Source of the DNA: Prunella strophiata
Taxonomy: Eukaryota; Chordata; Aves; Passeriformes; Prunellidae
Reading direction: 5' to 3'
DNA: 64,000 nucleotides
Assembly (NCBI GenBank): GCA_036583965.1
Contig: JAZBQD010000027.1
Coordinates: 6,280,187 to 6,344,186 of the forward strand
The notes under the pieces: generated by a model
Told to the model about the DNA's origin: nothing
Database searches by the model: none
Seen by the model: only the letters and a program-made list of their open reading frames with translations
Part shown: positions 36,401 through 44,480 of the stretch, piece by piece
Position numbering within the stretch: position 1 is the first letter of the stretch
How the letters are laid out: each line of letters opens with the position of its first letter
Program-made: the position numbers and the translations under genes

Positions 36401-39353
36401 GCAGAACCTGGTAGTAGAATTCAAGAAACTGCTCTGAAACCTCTTGTGTAAACAGTTGCATACAGAGGGAGTGGTGGGGTGAAATTCAGCTTTGCTCTTC
36501 TTGGAAGTAATTGGGTTAATGTCCTCAACAGTGTTGAAGTTGACTGCATTAAGATGGAAAAACCACAACAAAATAAATGGGGGCTTGTCCCTGATTCTGT
36601 TTATTTGCAGCTTCTTAGGCAAGAATTAACAAAACAGGTCAGCCTGTGATTGCTTGTTATCATACTCCTTGTTTTAAACTGCAGAAATTCCTGGTCTTAG
36701 CATAGGGAGAGGACATGGTGTTTTGAAAACTTAAAATTTAATGTATTTCTGCTCTCTGAATAAAATTGTGTTAACTTGATCCAAAGAAATAATAAAAGAG
36801 CCTTGATGGAATGATCAAAGATAGTTGATAACCAGAAAACAATACTGTGACGACAGAGTAGCTGCTCAAAACTGTTAGAAATTCTCTTCCCAAAATAGCT
36901 AATTAATATACAGCTATGTTCCTGACTCATTAACATACATGTGTTCCTTTTTACCTGATTACCCTTCAGAAAGTGTGGGCTGTACCCTCATTTTTTAAAT
37001 TGGCAACCCTTCCTCTGAAACTACAGCTCCACTAGTTTGTGGGAAGAGGTTGCATTCTAAGTAGCTTTTGAATGTTTTTTTCTTTTTTTTTTTTTTTTAA
37101 CTAGTTTTGGCATGTTATTACCTGCTATCTTAAATTCATTTTAAATTCATTTTAATCTAAGGGAAAAGACCTATCAATCAAATAGACTCTTCAGATTCCT
37201 TTAAGTCGAGCGATCCATTTCAGCCTTTCCCCACCCCAGACATTCCCAAAGAACAAGAAGCAGATCTATTCTGTGATCCATTTGCTCCCACCAGCATCAG
37301 TAAAGAGGCTGACCCCAACAATTTTGCAAACTTCAGTACTGTGAGTAAACACTTTTTACATTTGTTTCAGTATAACAGCAGCTTTGGAATGTTCACACTG
37401 AGGTCTTCAGTCTAATTTAAATTATTAAAACATATCCCATGTACAAAAGGGATATTGCTTCCAGTTAAAGCAGTGTTTACATTTAGTTTACAGCTGAGGC
37501 TGTCCTAAAACAAAATGCTGCAAAATGTTGTAGTTAATGTTTAAATTGCATTGGTTTTATGCCTTTTTTCATGGAGACCTTCTAGCTTTTAGAGGAGAGA
37601 ATTTAAAAAATATCTATGTTCTGGGGATTATCCATTTTGTCAATGTGTGCAGCAGATTTAAATTACAAATCTATAACAAGCACACTGTTAACTACCCAAT
37701 TAAAAATAAAGCAAAATGTGATTTCAATTTAACTGCCACTGAATTGTTTGGTCATAATTTTAATGTACTGAAATACTGATAAACAGCCTCATAACAGTGT
37801 ATGTTAATGAAATATAATTTGATGAGTTTTGAATGGTTAGTAAATTTCAGACTTATGCACAATGAAGTAAAATAGTAAGTGTCTCTTTATAACCAGAATT
37901 CATTTCATAGAAGTCGTGGTGTCCAAGCAGTAGAAGCAAATCTAAAGGTTTGTGCATGCCTATATATTATTTTTTTCTTTTGAGCTTTTGCAAGTAGAAG
38001 TTTTGAAAGGCATCATCTCACTTTCAAGCCTGTTAAATGCAATTTGCATTTACAGTGTCTTGACCATACTGCTCTCTCTGTTCAGGCCTAATAAGCTGTG
38101 TGCTTGACTGAAGTAAACTAAGGATTGTCAGGCTCTCAAAGTAGACTTGCACTGGTTGGTGTGTCTTGGAGCATGGTAACTTCTGAAATGTGGTTATCCA
38201 TCCGTGGTGGTAGTTAGGGAGACTGAGAAAGCCACTTTGGAGGAGTGGCGAAAATTGATTATTATCTTTGTGAAGGAAATAGTATTCTTTTCCAGCTGCA
38301 ATTACTGAAAATAGTGAGTGCACTATGGAGAAAACTCAGGTGTTTCTGCTTTTATTTCCCCAAGAAGCAGCTCAAAGCAGAGACCTGGAGTCTCTAACCT
38401 CTAACCCTTTCACTTAATGCTGGGACATCTGTGAGGACAGGGGCTTCACCTACCTCTTAATTTTTCTGCATGTTTGCTAGGAAGAAACTTTAGCATAATC
38501 TTTTCTATTTTATTTAAGATAATATCCTTAGCTGTCCCTGATTTATAATCATTGTACCAGAAGTATTTAGTTCACAATCAGTTCTCATCAATATACATTG
38601 AAATAATCTGTTCTTTTTTTCCTCTCTCATGTCATGCTGACCTTTCTCTGTGTTACTACCAGCCTTCTAACTCTACAGTTACCCTTTGTCATTTTGCTGC
38701 TTCTTGGCAGCAATATTTGTCATCTACACATTCAGAAGCAGTCAGTCTACAGCTAAATTTTTGCAGTCATTTTCACCTGGAAAAGTCATCCCTAATGAAA
38801 GCAGGATAAATCAGGATGGCTACAGTGTGAATAGGAGTGTGCTTTGCAAAATGTTCTCCTGATTTATTCAAAGGTTTTCTTGTATAGACTGGTATTTATC
38901 CAAAATAAAACTGTATTTAAATTATAGCACTTTCTGCTCAGTAACGTTTTTGAAACTTAGTACTGACATTTGAAACATGGCATATTTCATTAAAATACAT
39001 CAGTTTGATGGCTTCAGTGCATTTTCTTAGTAGTTAAACCTTAGACTAAGCCAGTTTAGTGTATTACAACTACGAAACAAGTAATATTTGAAGACTAGAA
39101 AATAGACAATTATTGAAAAACTAATTGTCCCTAAAACTGAGTGTTTGGACAGTAATAATTATCACTGTATTATTAATCTGCTTTATTTTGTCTTTAAACC
39201 TTGCAGTATTCTACTGAGGAAGACATGATTGAATGGGCTAAGAGAGAAAGTGAGAGAGAAGAAAAAGAAAGATTGGCAAGACTAAAACAGCAAGAGCAAG
39301 AAGACTTGGAACTGGCTATTGCACTCAGCAAATCTGAAATATCAGAAGCATGA
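445..39353 (+). CDS. EPS15: EPS15, epidermal growth factor receptor substrate 15 (exons 2 to last; exon 1 outside window)
   Basis: Endocytic scaffold of clathrin-coated pits that links AP-2, epsin and ubiquitinated receptors. Twenty-four exons with GT/AG borders join in frame to 906 residues ending at TGA 39351-39353. The human protein has about 896 residues, so only the first few (exon 1) are missing here. Domain order by in-window residue: EH1 about 5-92, EH2 about 115-205, EH3 about 242-330, coiled coil about 360-530, then a tail with 14 DPF motifs (about 608-840), a PALPPK SH3-ligand motif, and two ubiquitin-interacting motifs at the end ([13 protein letters not shown] and [13 protein letters not shown]). 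Residue identity to mammalian EPS15, recalled from memory, is high in every exon. EPS15L1 is the main alternative, but its C-terminus and coiled-coil wording differ and the TTC39A neighbour fits EPS15. The promoter and exon 1 are not visible. Family knowledge: EGFR phosphorylates the tyrosine that opens the last exon. Confidence 0.97.
487..4313 (+). other. EPS15 intron 2
   Basis: 3.8 kb of AT-rich intron with a 15-T run at 1106-1120. The open frames here (for example 3043-3258 and 3367-3606) are short, lack family resemblance and are treated as chance. Confidence 0.8.
4314..4403 (+). CDS. EPS15: EPS15 exon 3
   Basis: 90 nt, 30 residues, phase 0 to 0. It reads [20 protein letters not shown] and then [10 protein letters not shown], the first EF-hand-like half of EH1. 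Acceptor ccccag, donor gtattt. Confidence 0.95.
4404..5795 (+). other. EPS15 introns 3 and 4
   Basis: Two introns flank exon 4 (4404-4715 and 4764-5795). The second ends in a very AT-rich stretch of ATATAA type at about 5690-5760. The 113-codon antisense open frame at 5129-5470 has no recognisable domain. Confidence 0.75.
4716..4763 (+). CDS. EPS15: EPS15 exon 4
   Basis: 48 nt, 16 residues [16 protein letters not shown], phase 0 to 0. It carries the conserved Trp of the NPF pocket and the calcium-binding-type loop DTDGKG of EH1. Confidence 0.96.
5796..5891 (+). CDS. EPS15: EPS15 exon 5
   Basis: 96 nt, 32 residues starting [20 protein letters not shown] and ending PVPPPRF, phase 0 to 0. It closes EH1 and begins the linker. 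Confidence 0.96.
5892..6294 (+). other. EPS15 intron 5
   Basis: 403 nt of noncoding sequence with a good T-rich acceptor (tttttccttag). Nothing else was seen in it. Confidence 0.8.
6295..6360 (+). CDS. EPS15: EPS15 exon 6
   Basis: 66 nt, 22 residues [20 protein letters not shown] then VK, phase 0 to 0. Linker between EH1 and EH2, with the LPWAVK end conserved. Confidence 0.94.
6361..6796 (+). other. EPS15 intron 6
   Basis: 436 nt of noncoding sequence with a short A run near 6564-6577. The acceptor is ctgcag. Confidence 0.8.
6797..6922 (+). CDS. EPS15: EPS15 exon 7
   Basis: 126 nt, 42 residues, phase 0 to 0. The segment from [14 protein letters not shown] to [11 protein letters not shown] is the first half of EH2, nearly identical to mammals. 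An open frame running past the donor is only intron read-through. Confidence 0.97.
6923..8147 (+). other. EPS15 introns 7 and 8
   Basis: Intron 7 is 6923-7338 and intron 8 is 7399-8147. Intron 8 ends with a TA-rich run (about 8094-8112) and a T run (about 8125-8138) just before the acceptor at 8147. No gene was seen. Confidence 0.75.
7339..7398 (+). CDS. EPS15: EPS15 exon 8
   Basis: 60 nt, 20 residues [20 protein letters not shown], phase 0 to 0. It contains the pocket Trp and the EF-hand loop [13 protein letters not shown] of EH2, the domain with best-documented NPF peptide binding. Confidence 0.97.
8148..8342 (+). CDS. EPS15: EPS15 exon 9
   Basis: 195 nt, 65 residues, phase 0 to 0. It starts [19 protein letters not shown], closing EH2, and then gives the Ser/Pro-rich EH2-EH3 linker ending [14 protein letters not shown]. 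The linker diverges most from mammals. Confidence 0.95.
8343..9826 (+). other. EPS15 intron 9
   Basis: 1.5 kb of noncoding DNA with a short TG-rich stretch at about 8718-8740. Overlapping antisense frames at 9392-9687 have no domain and are taken as chance. Confidence 0.75.
9827..9972 (+). CDS. EPS15: EPS15 exon 10
   Basis: 146 nt, phase 0 to 2. It starts [20 protein letters not shown] and continues [19 protein letters not shown], the first half of EH3. The final Trp codon (TG|G) is split over the intron. Confidence 0.96.
9973..10773 (+). other. EPS15 intron 10
   Basis: 0.8 kb of noncoding sequence with a 21-T run at 10437-10457. The open frame at 10085-10429 shows no domain. Confidence 0.75.
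10774..10933 (+). CDS. EPS15: EPS15 exon 11
   Basis: 160 nt, phase 2 to 0. It reads [20 protein letters not shown], the second half of EH3, and ends in SDRGVSLQK. The bird sequence has one more residue there than the human SDRASLQK. Confidence 0.96.
10934..14278 (+). other. EPS15 intron 11
   Basis: 3.3 kb of AT-rich intron ending in a good acceptor (tctttcag). T-rich TTTTTGTTTTG sequence lies near 13215-13245. I saw no exon-like segment or repeat family member. Confidence 0.75.
14279..14364 (+). CDS. EPS15: EPS15 exon 12
   Basis: 86 nt, phase 0 to 2. [20 protein letters not shown] then NNEIVDLQ; this is the start of the coiled coil that drives EPS15 dimers and tetramers. The first seven residues diverge from human and the rest is conserved. 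Confidence 0.95.
14365..19658 (+). other. EPS15 intron 12
   Basis: 5.3 kb, the longest EPS15 intron in the window. It holds a 21-A run at 15983-16003 and otherwise appears single-copy and AT-rich. A slightly GC-richer patch at about 19130-19330 shows no exon signal. Confidence 0.75.
19659..19731 (+). CDS. EPS15: EPS15 exon 13
   Basis: 73 nt, phase 2 to 0. It reads [20 protein letters not shown] then SEVQ, coiled coil, with one substitution (A for T) against human. Confidence 0.96.
19732..24329 (+). other. EPS15 intron 13
   Basis: 4.6 kb, containing the CR1 fragment at 23487-23965 and T/G-rich low-complexity sequence at 22565-22640. Nothing else was recognised. Confidence 0.75.
23487..23965 (-). 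mobile_element. CR1 LINE fragment, 3' end, inserted in reverse
   Basis: Reading + strand, the left end has the signature agaatgttttgggttggaag, followed by text typical of the reversed CR1 3' region: the valley with ccatccagcctggcctt near 23600, then the ccctctgaccatcttc block near 23905 and ccaacagatccatgtt near 23942. About 480 bp, 5'-truncated as is usual for CR1. Overlapping open frames of up to 157 codons here are by-products of the element. Placement is by recalled consensus, so the right edge is approximate. Confidence 0.85.
24330..24491 (+). CDS. EPS15: EPS15 exon 14
   Basis: 162 nt, 54 residues starting [20 protein letters not shown], phase 0 to 0. Heptad-rich coiled coil ending [10 protein letters not shown]. 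Confidence 0.96.
24492..25121 (+). other. EPS15 intron 14
   Basis: 630 nt of noncoding sequence with a G/T-rich low-complexity stretch at 25038-25094. The acceptor is catgctttag. Confidence 0.8.
25122..25319 (+). CDS. EPS15: EPS15 exon 15
   Basis: 198 nt, 66 residues, phase 0 to 0. It contains [14 protein letters not shown] and [15 protein letters not shown], nearly as in human. It is the last strongly coiled-coil block. Confidence 0.97.
25320..27172 (+). other. EPS15 intron 15
   Basis: 1.85 kb. It contains an A-rich stretch at 26757-26870 including an (AAT)n run at 26804-26822. A 187-codon antisense open frame (26517-27080) crosses this low-complexity stretch and looks like chance. Confidence 0.75.
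27173..27370 (+). CDS. EPS15: EPS15 exon 16
   Basis: 198 nt, 66 residues, phase 0 to 0. It opens [13 protein letters not shown], the end of the coiled coil, and then becomes acidic and Ser-rich ([19 protein letters not shown]). Human has two more residues in this stretch. Confidence 0.93.
27371..28053 (+). other. EPS15 intron 16
   Basis: 683 nt, much of it made up of the 102-bp tandem duplication annotated at 27691-27894. The acceptor is ccttgtacag. Confidence 0.8.
27691..27894. repeat. 102-bp tandem duplication (two copies)
   Basis: The block beginning tacagaaaatctgtaaaaa at 27691 recurs at 27793, and the segment from tctacagaaaatcatgcttt through gattgattta recurs at the same 102-nt offset. 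The copies are almost identical. They differ by a few bases near the internal A run and at the ends. Within each copy a shorter motif, acagaaaatct, is itself repeated. Confidence 0.92.
28054..28128 (+). CDS. EPS15: EPS15 exon 17
   Basis: 75 nt, 25 residues, phase 0 to 0: [20 protein letters not shown] then TVTKK. It corresponds to the poorly conserved human segment RSSPELLPSG..., which is about 12 residues longer. Support is frame continuity and good splice sites (tacag, gtgagt). Confidence 0.85.
28467..28557 (+). CDS. EPS15: EPS15 exon 18
   Basis: 91 nt, phase 0 to 1. It begins [13 protein letters not shown] and ends SDPFVG, giving the first two DPF motifs. I chose the perfect donor gtaagt at 28558, which makes the split codon Asn (A|AT) before DPFKDDPF. 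Confidence 0.94.
28558..29838 (+). other. EPS15 intron 18
   Basis: 1.3 kb of noncoding sequence; nothing recognised. The intron before it (28129-28466) is also empty. Confidence 0.75.
29839..29874 (+). CDS. EPS15: EPS15 exon 19 (36-nt micro-exon)
   Basis: 36 nt, phase 1 to 1. Encodes [12 protein letters not shown] plus the first base of the next Asp: two DPF motifs. It matches human [17 protein letters not shown] exactly apart from N for S. Donor gtaagt. Confidence 0.95.
29875..30709 (+). other. EPS15 intron 19
   Basis: 0.8 kb of noncoding sequence; nothing recognised. The tract before the acceptor (tttactttttag) is T-rich. Confidence 0.8.
30710..30846 (+). CDS. EPS15: EPS15 exon 20
   Basis: 137 nt, phase 1 to 0. 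[20 protein letters not shown], then [13 protein letters not shown]: five DPF motifs that dock on the AP-2 alpha-ear. Donor gtaagt. Confidence 0.96.
30847..32468 (+). other. EPS15 intron 20
   Basis: 1.6 kb of noncoding sequence without a recognised element. Acceptor ttttattttag. Confidence 0.75.
32469..32538 (+). CDS. EPS15: EPS15 exon 21
   Basis: 70 nt, phase 0 to 1. [20 protein letters not shown] then NDL; the NDPFAPGGT core is identical to human. Confidence 0.94.
32539..33744 (+). other. EPS15 intron 21
   Basis: 1.2 kb with a TA/CA simple-repeat zone at about 33316-33415 (tatatata and cacaca runs). No gene was seen. Confidence 0.75.
33316..33415. repeat. TA/CA-rich microsatellite zone
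   Basis: Imperfect tacata, tatatatata and cacaca runs over about 100 bp inside EPS15 intron 21. The short antisense open frame over it is low-complexity. Confidence 0.7.
33745..33821 (+). CDS. EPS15: EPS15 exon 22
   Basis: 77 nt, phase 1 to 0. [20 protein letters not shown] then STLSK: one DPF plus the Phe-rich FADF motif conserved in the family. Confidence 0.96.
33822..34312 (+). other. EPS15 intron 22
   Basis: 491 nt of noncoding AT-rich sequence; nothing recognised. Confidence 0.8.
34313..34475 (+). CDS. EPS15: EPS15 exon 23
   Basis: 163 nt, phase 0 to 1. It begins [20 protein letters not shown] and later reads [26 protein letters not shown] is the site bound by the Crk SH3 domain in mammalian EPS15. 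Confidence 0.96.
35575..35600. repeat. 12-bp perfect inverted repeat, 2-nt spacer
   Basis: AATGTGATTATC, then tt, then GATAATCACATT. Perfect arms inside EPS15 intron 23; function unknown. Confidence 0.7.
35975..36120 (-). mobile_element. CR1 LINE 3' fragment, reverse orientation
   Basis: The + strand begins aatcacagaataatttgggt and continues through the CR1 3' segment with cactatcccaggttactc and catccagtctggccttgaac. About 146 bp. More diverged than the copy at 23487, so probably older. Confidence 0.88.
37162..37340 (+). CDS. EPS15: EPS15 exon 24
   Basis: 179 nt, phase 1 to 0. [20 protein letters not shown], then [19 protein letters not shown] and NFST. Human DSPDPFKLNDPF has two DPF motifs here; the first is DSF in this bird. 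The acceptor (tttaatctaag) is weak but fixed by homology and frame; donor gtgagt. Confidence 0.93.
37341..39206 (+). other. EPS15 intron 24
   Basis: 1.9 kb; contains the candidate cassette exon at 37897-37947. Otherwise no repeat family was recognised. Confidence 0.75.
37897..37947 (+). CDS. EPS15: Candidate 51-nt cassette exon of EPS15
   Basis: Acceptor gtctctttataaccag and donor AAG|gtttgt bound 51 nt, an exact multiple of three with no stop. It reads [17 protein letters not shown] in the frame set by exon 24 (phase 0) and ends in phase 0 for the last exon. It would be inserted directly before the tyrosine and UIMs. I do not know this exon from memory in EPS15. An open 51-nt frame can occur by chance, so this is a hypothesis. 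Confidence 0.35.
39207..39353 (+). CDS. EPS15: EPS15 last coding exon
   Basis: 147 nt including TGA, phase 0. It begins [20 protein letters not shown] and ends [17 protein letters not shown]. The first codon is the conserved Tyr (human Tyr850 region) phosphorylated by EGFR, followed by both ubiquitin-interacting motifs. Confidence 0.98.
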   Translation, partial: YSTEEDMIEWAKRESEREEKERLARLKQQEQEDLELAIALSKSEISEA

Positions 39354-41115
39354 AGTTTAGAATAAGATTTTATCTGATGTAAACTGTTTTGTCCCTTTTC
39401 CTGAGTACCTAACCTATTTAAATGTTAATCAGAAAATGCATATATACAAGAAACTATGAAAGGTTTTAAATTTCTGAAAGTGATGTGAATGTTTCTGCTA
39501 AATTTAATCCTTTTGGTTATTGTTTGAATAATTGTTAAGTTTAGCATTCAGTTTCTCTCAAGTTTTCAGAGAGCAAAGTACTTTTCCCAGCTGAAAGCAA
39601 ATCAGTTTAAAATGCAGTTAGAGAGATTGGGGTTTGACTGTAATCTATCAGCAGTTGGTAATTGAGCATAAAGTGAACACAGCAATTATTCTGTCATGGC
39701 TGACTGTCTCCCATCAAGCAGTTAGTCACTGGAAACCTTTTATCCTTCTGAAGGGGTTTTAGTAATGCCAGAGTTGGGGAGTGCTTTATTTTATATGTAT
39801 GCATATAGATTCTTTTTCTCCTCGTTGAAGATTTTATGTTGGGTTTAACATAATCTTCATGAAGTCTCCATCAGAAAGAGTATGTCTTTCTGAAACCTTT
39901 ATTGCTTTTCCTGCATGATCATAGGTTTTAAGACAAGACCTGTTATTTTGTTTTATAAAGCAATTAAGCTGAAAATTCATGTGCATTTGCTGTTGGCTAA
40001 GGTGACTGTCAAATTGTGAGACCCCACTGCTATTTGAGCCACTTTTGCCTGTGAAATATGCAGCTGAACTGGCAAGTTAATGAGCTCCATTTGAAATAGG
40101 ATTGAAAATAGAAAGAAAAAACAGGTAGTCTGATTTCTATTTTTTTTAACCACAGTTGTTTTCTGTATATGTAATTTATTGAATGCCAACTGATAGTTGC
40201 ACCTTAAACTGAATGATTTCTGAATGGTCACTGAGTCAGAGTAGAATTGATAGAATGTTAATGAAAATAACTTAATGAAAATAACTTATTGTTCATTTTG
40301 AATGAATTCTATTTGGAAAATCAGTTTCATTAAAATAATTCCAAAAACAATAATCTTGTGCCCTATCTAAGAAAAATGGATGGCAGCAGCATAAACATCT
40401 AGAAGGGGTTTTTTTTCTTGCACTTTTAACCTGTGGTATTTCTTTTGAGGAAATTTAAGTGTTTCAACACAAAGCACTGGGGCAAAGGGGGAGAACTCAG
40501 CCACACCTCAGTATATTTAAGCTCTTCCTATTACCTGTCAATGCTGCTGTTGCATGAGTTTGAGGGTTTTCAATTTTTCAAGAAAAAATGAGTAACCTGA
40601 CTGGGATGGTTTTTCTTTTGCACTGGGAGATGAGCATTTAAACACCTGCTCAAAAAAAAAGTAACTTAAAATTTTGCAAGTATTAAATAGTTATAACTTA
40701 TCTTATACATCTTTGTAATGAGTGTACACTAATCTTGCAAATCATATGCTTAACTGGATTACATAGTTTCTTATCTTTTGTTAAAAATGTATACTCAGTG
40801 GACCAACACAATATTATATGTATATATTATATATATATTCCTGCTTTCCTTTATGGAATTTAAAGTTTTGAGTCATTTGATGTTACATTTCATGTTACTG
40901 ACTCTGACTATAGGACTTTTACTCAGACTACCAACAAACCACTGCTGTGAGCTAAATGGCATTACTTTATGAAGTTTTAACTGTTTGTTTTGTTGTTTTT
41001 TTTTTTAAACAACTTGTTCAGGTGGGATTAGCCTCTATTTATAGACTTCCCTTTTGTTTAAAAATTCTAACAATAGCCTGTAATTATGAAGAAATAAAGT
41101 TTAAGTACATAAATG
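39354..41115 (+). other. EPS15: EPS15 3' UTR
   Basis: About 1.76 kb from the stop to the first convincing poly(A) site. AT-rich, with several ATTTA-like elements and one perfect Pumilio-type site TGTATATA at 40819-40826. The end is inferred from the AATAAA at 41092; cleavage is expected 10-25 nt later. Confidence 0.8.
41092..41097 (+). terminator. EPS15 polyadenylation signal AATAAA
   Basis: Canonical hexamer followed within 60 nt by G/T-rich sequence (gggtgctgtgggatgt near 41143), the usual downstream element. No earlier AATAAA was seen in the 3' UTR. Confidence 0.8.
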
Positions 41116-44100
41116 TGAACTGATTGCCTGTTTCTTCAAGAGGGTGCTGTGGGATGTCAAGCATTGTGTGAATGTAATGCAGTGGGGGTGTCCTGACTGT
41201 AGTCTGGTGTCTGTGGCTTTGCCACCTGACACACCTGGGTCACCTTCACAGGAATAGAATCCAGTGGCAGAATTGTGTTGTCTTGTGTTATTTCCCCAGT
41301 AACTTCTCAACAGTTTCGTTTACCTACATAAGTTTAAATTGGCTGTTTCAGAATTTGAATATTTAGTAAATTTATGACATCAGTATTGGAGTGTTTTAGT
41401 TGTGCTTTAGCCTGAATCTCCAAAGTCATTGTGTGCAGGGATGTGCAACCTCATGGTTTTGTGTTTGCAATACTGACAGAATGGTAATTTCAATGATACC
41501 AGATTTAGATAACAGAGGGTAAGATTGGGAAAGTGATATATCTGTTCAAAATATTGTCAACTAAAGTCCTATGTTTCCTTATTCTGGCATTCTGTATCAC
41601 GTCAGTGAATACTCTTGAATTTAATTCCGTTGTTAATTAGAGTGAATATGAAGATTGGCTTTCAGATGCATCCATATTTTCTTAGAAGAAGGAAGAGGAC
41701 AATGATTTTCCCTAATGAAAGATCTTTTTTGATCTTTTGTGGTAGGTAGAGTGGAGTTTAGTTGCCCATGTTAGTGTTACTGAACTCTTGAATTCTCTTC
41801 AGAGTTGTGTTTGCAGGGACCTCTGAGGCTTAAATTAGGAAAGGTGCAGAAGTAAAGAGGAAGGGAGGGAAGACAGCATAATGCTATCCCAGAAAAGGTG
41901 GGAAGGAACTTGTAATTCATCAGCTGACAAGCCATCAGTCAGTAATACCCTGAAACAGAAGTCATTTTTATCCACAAGCTCTTTAAAGAAACTAGGAATA
42001 GCAAAACATACATAAATAACACCAGCTGCATTCCCATTCCTTGCTCAGAATATTTGAGAATTCCTGTGATGCCAAAATGGAGACACCTGGAGCTGCCTGG
42101 ACCTTAGAAACAAAGAGCATTAGTTTTTAGAGCAGGTGATCTGCTGATAGAGGGGAGAAATGCTGCATTGTTTGGATGTGTGTTCAGGAGGTCAGGATGT
42201 TGTTTCTGGTTATCTCTTGCTGATTTAATAAGTGATTATGGACACACCACCTAATGTAAAGCCATTTCGTGTTCTGTAAGTGATAACAGGTCTCATAGTT
42301 ATTACATAACTGCTCTAATCTGGAAAGACAACCTTGTGCAGAGTACAAGGAATTTTATCCCATTTTACTTTTGTATCCTGTAGATAGGAGTGATGTTATG
42401 AGGTGTTTTCTCTGTTGGTATAAGCAGCCAGTTGCAGTCCTACACAGGACTATACAAATAACTGGAAATAAATGAAGAATTTAACAGAAGTGCTGTTTTA
42501 AACAAGATATTTGAGGGTTTAGTTTGGTGGTAATACAGGGAGAAATTCTTGCCTTTGACTTCAGAAGGTCTGTCCTGGTGAGAGATCCTGTAACACTGTC
42601 TGCAAATTGTCAGCTCTCTCAGGTTTGCATGTACCAGACTCAGTCTGATCCACACAAACTATTTTCCTGTGTGGCCAGAATTCTTGTTTATCCTGTGGAG
42701 ACTAGTGTAGCATTGAAATGTTTGTATTCAAAGCCAGAAGGTCTTTAGGATTGTTTTCTATAGAATGCAGTCTCTCCTGAGGTGCTACATGAATAGGTGT
42801 GGTCACTTACACAGAAAAAAGTAATTTTAAAAAACTCAGTGGGTTTTTAGGTATAACCCTTGTAGATTTTTTAATACTTACTGAAGCTCTGCTAATTACC
42901 TCCTTATTTTTAAAATCAGGGTCCTTGAGTTCCAAACAGTTCTGAGGATTTCAGAGTGTGAATCTCATTTTGGGCCCACATTCAGTAATAACTTTTTCTG
43001 AATAAATAACTCACTTGAGGTTCAAATCACTGACCCTGAATCCTGAAAACTACAGGTACAGTACTTGTTGAATGTTAAACTCATATATTTAAATTCTCTA
43101 ATTTTCTGCAATAAGCTATCCATTTAACTTCAAATCTTTATTTTATTTTATTGATATTAAAAGCACAGCTGTTCTCAAACATACAATACTATGCTCAGAG
43201 GAGCAAATTTGTCCTTCTGTTTTAGCTTTTTCAACTTTGTTCCTACAACATATAATTCTAAAAGTTGTAAAAAGCAATTTAGAGTATATTTTGGGATGAT
43301 TATTAATAAAAATATTCTTTAAGTTAACTGTGACTGGCTACTGACAAGTGGGCTGAAGTGCAGAAAGAAGTCTGGCTTCATTGTGAAGGCTGTGAGCTGG
43401 AATGCATGAGCCTCACCATTTAGAAAATGGAATGTATGTAAACAGGTATTTTATGCTGGAAAATGTGGGCTTTAATTTGTACCAAAACAGCTCTTTTGAC
43501 AAAGAAAGCAGGGAAGGTGCTTGTCACAACTCTTTTTGCTGTCCCTCACTGAGCTAAAATGTTTGATTTAGTGGAGACAATCATGACTTCTTGGCTGGTG
43601 TCAGAAGAGGGAATCATCCTTCAGTCACTGGATGTCTGCCTCTGCTCTTGGAGCACTGGAGCGTGAGCCCGTCCTGCCACCCACCCCTTGTTCCCCACGT
43701 CACCAGCCACATTGTCGGTGTGCAGCTAATAAATTCTTTCTTTTTTTAACCTTATACACCCACTGTTCCCGTTAATGTGCCCATTGTTTCTTTATGTCAA
43801 CCCAGTCCTTCTGTTTGTCCTGCCACTCCCTCGGCCGTGTACACCTTTGCCTTCCTTTGCCTTGTTCATTTCCTTGCACAGGCTCCTTTCTTTTGTTAAT
43901 CTCCTCTGAACTGTTATCCCTGTAACCCTGAAGCTGCGTGATTGATACGACTATAATATAAATAATAAATAATGGCCAAAGCAATGCGATTTTTTTTTAG
44001 TATTGCATATTCTATTTGCAGTTTCAATGGGTTTGGTTTTCTTTGATGGAAGAGGCGAGTTAAAATTGTAAATATTTATTTTGTTTATGAATTTTATGTT

Positions 44101-44379
44101 AATGAACAAGTTAAAGAATTTAATTAGTTAGAGCTAATTATTTGTTTATGTGATTTGGTCATAACTTGGTCCCTCTGAGGTGTGAGCCCTGTGGGATGTT
44201 ACTCCTGTGCTACAGCTCGCTGACCCCTGTGCTGGGGGTAGACGGCTGCACCCTGGCAAACCCTGCCAGCAGGTGCAGAGAGCAGCTAATTGAAAACTTG
44301 GCGAAATATCAGTTATGTTTTCCTCATGTTTTTTCTCGAGAGGAATTAATGACTCTCAATTCCCGCACACAGAAGCGAT
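41116..44379. other. Intergenic region EPS15 to CpG island
   Basis: 3.3 kb of AT-rich sequence without a convincing exon. Around 43640-43760 the composition changes and an AATAAA occurs at 43738-43743 with a following ttctttcttttttt tract. This could be an old LTR end or a minor poly(A) site, but I cannot assign it. Confidence 0.6.
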
Positions 44380-44480
44380 GCTCCTCGGGGCCGTTCCCGG
44401 TGCGGAGCGACACGCCCGGGTCCCGCCCGAGCGCTGCGGTGGGACCGTAACCCCCGGGGCCTCATCGCATTCCGGCCGGT

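Larger units (their letters stand above)
34476..37161 (+). other. EPS15 intron 23
   Basis: 2.7 kb with the CR1 piece at 35975-36120, two short perfect inverted repeats (34914-34935, 35575-35600) and a 16-T run at 37083-37098. Confidence 0.75.
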
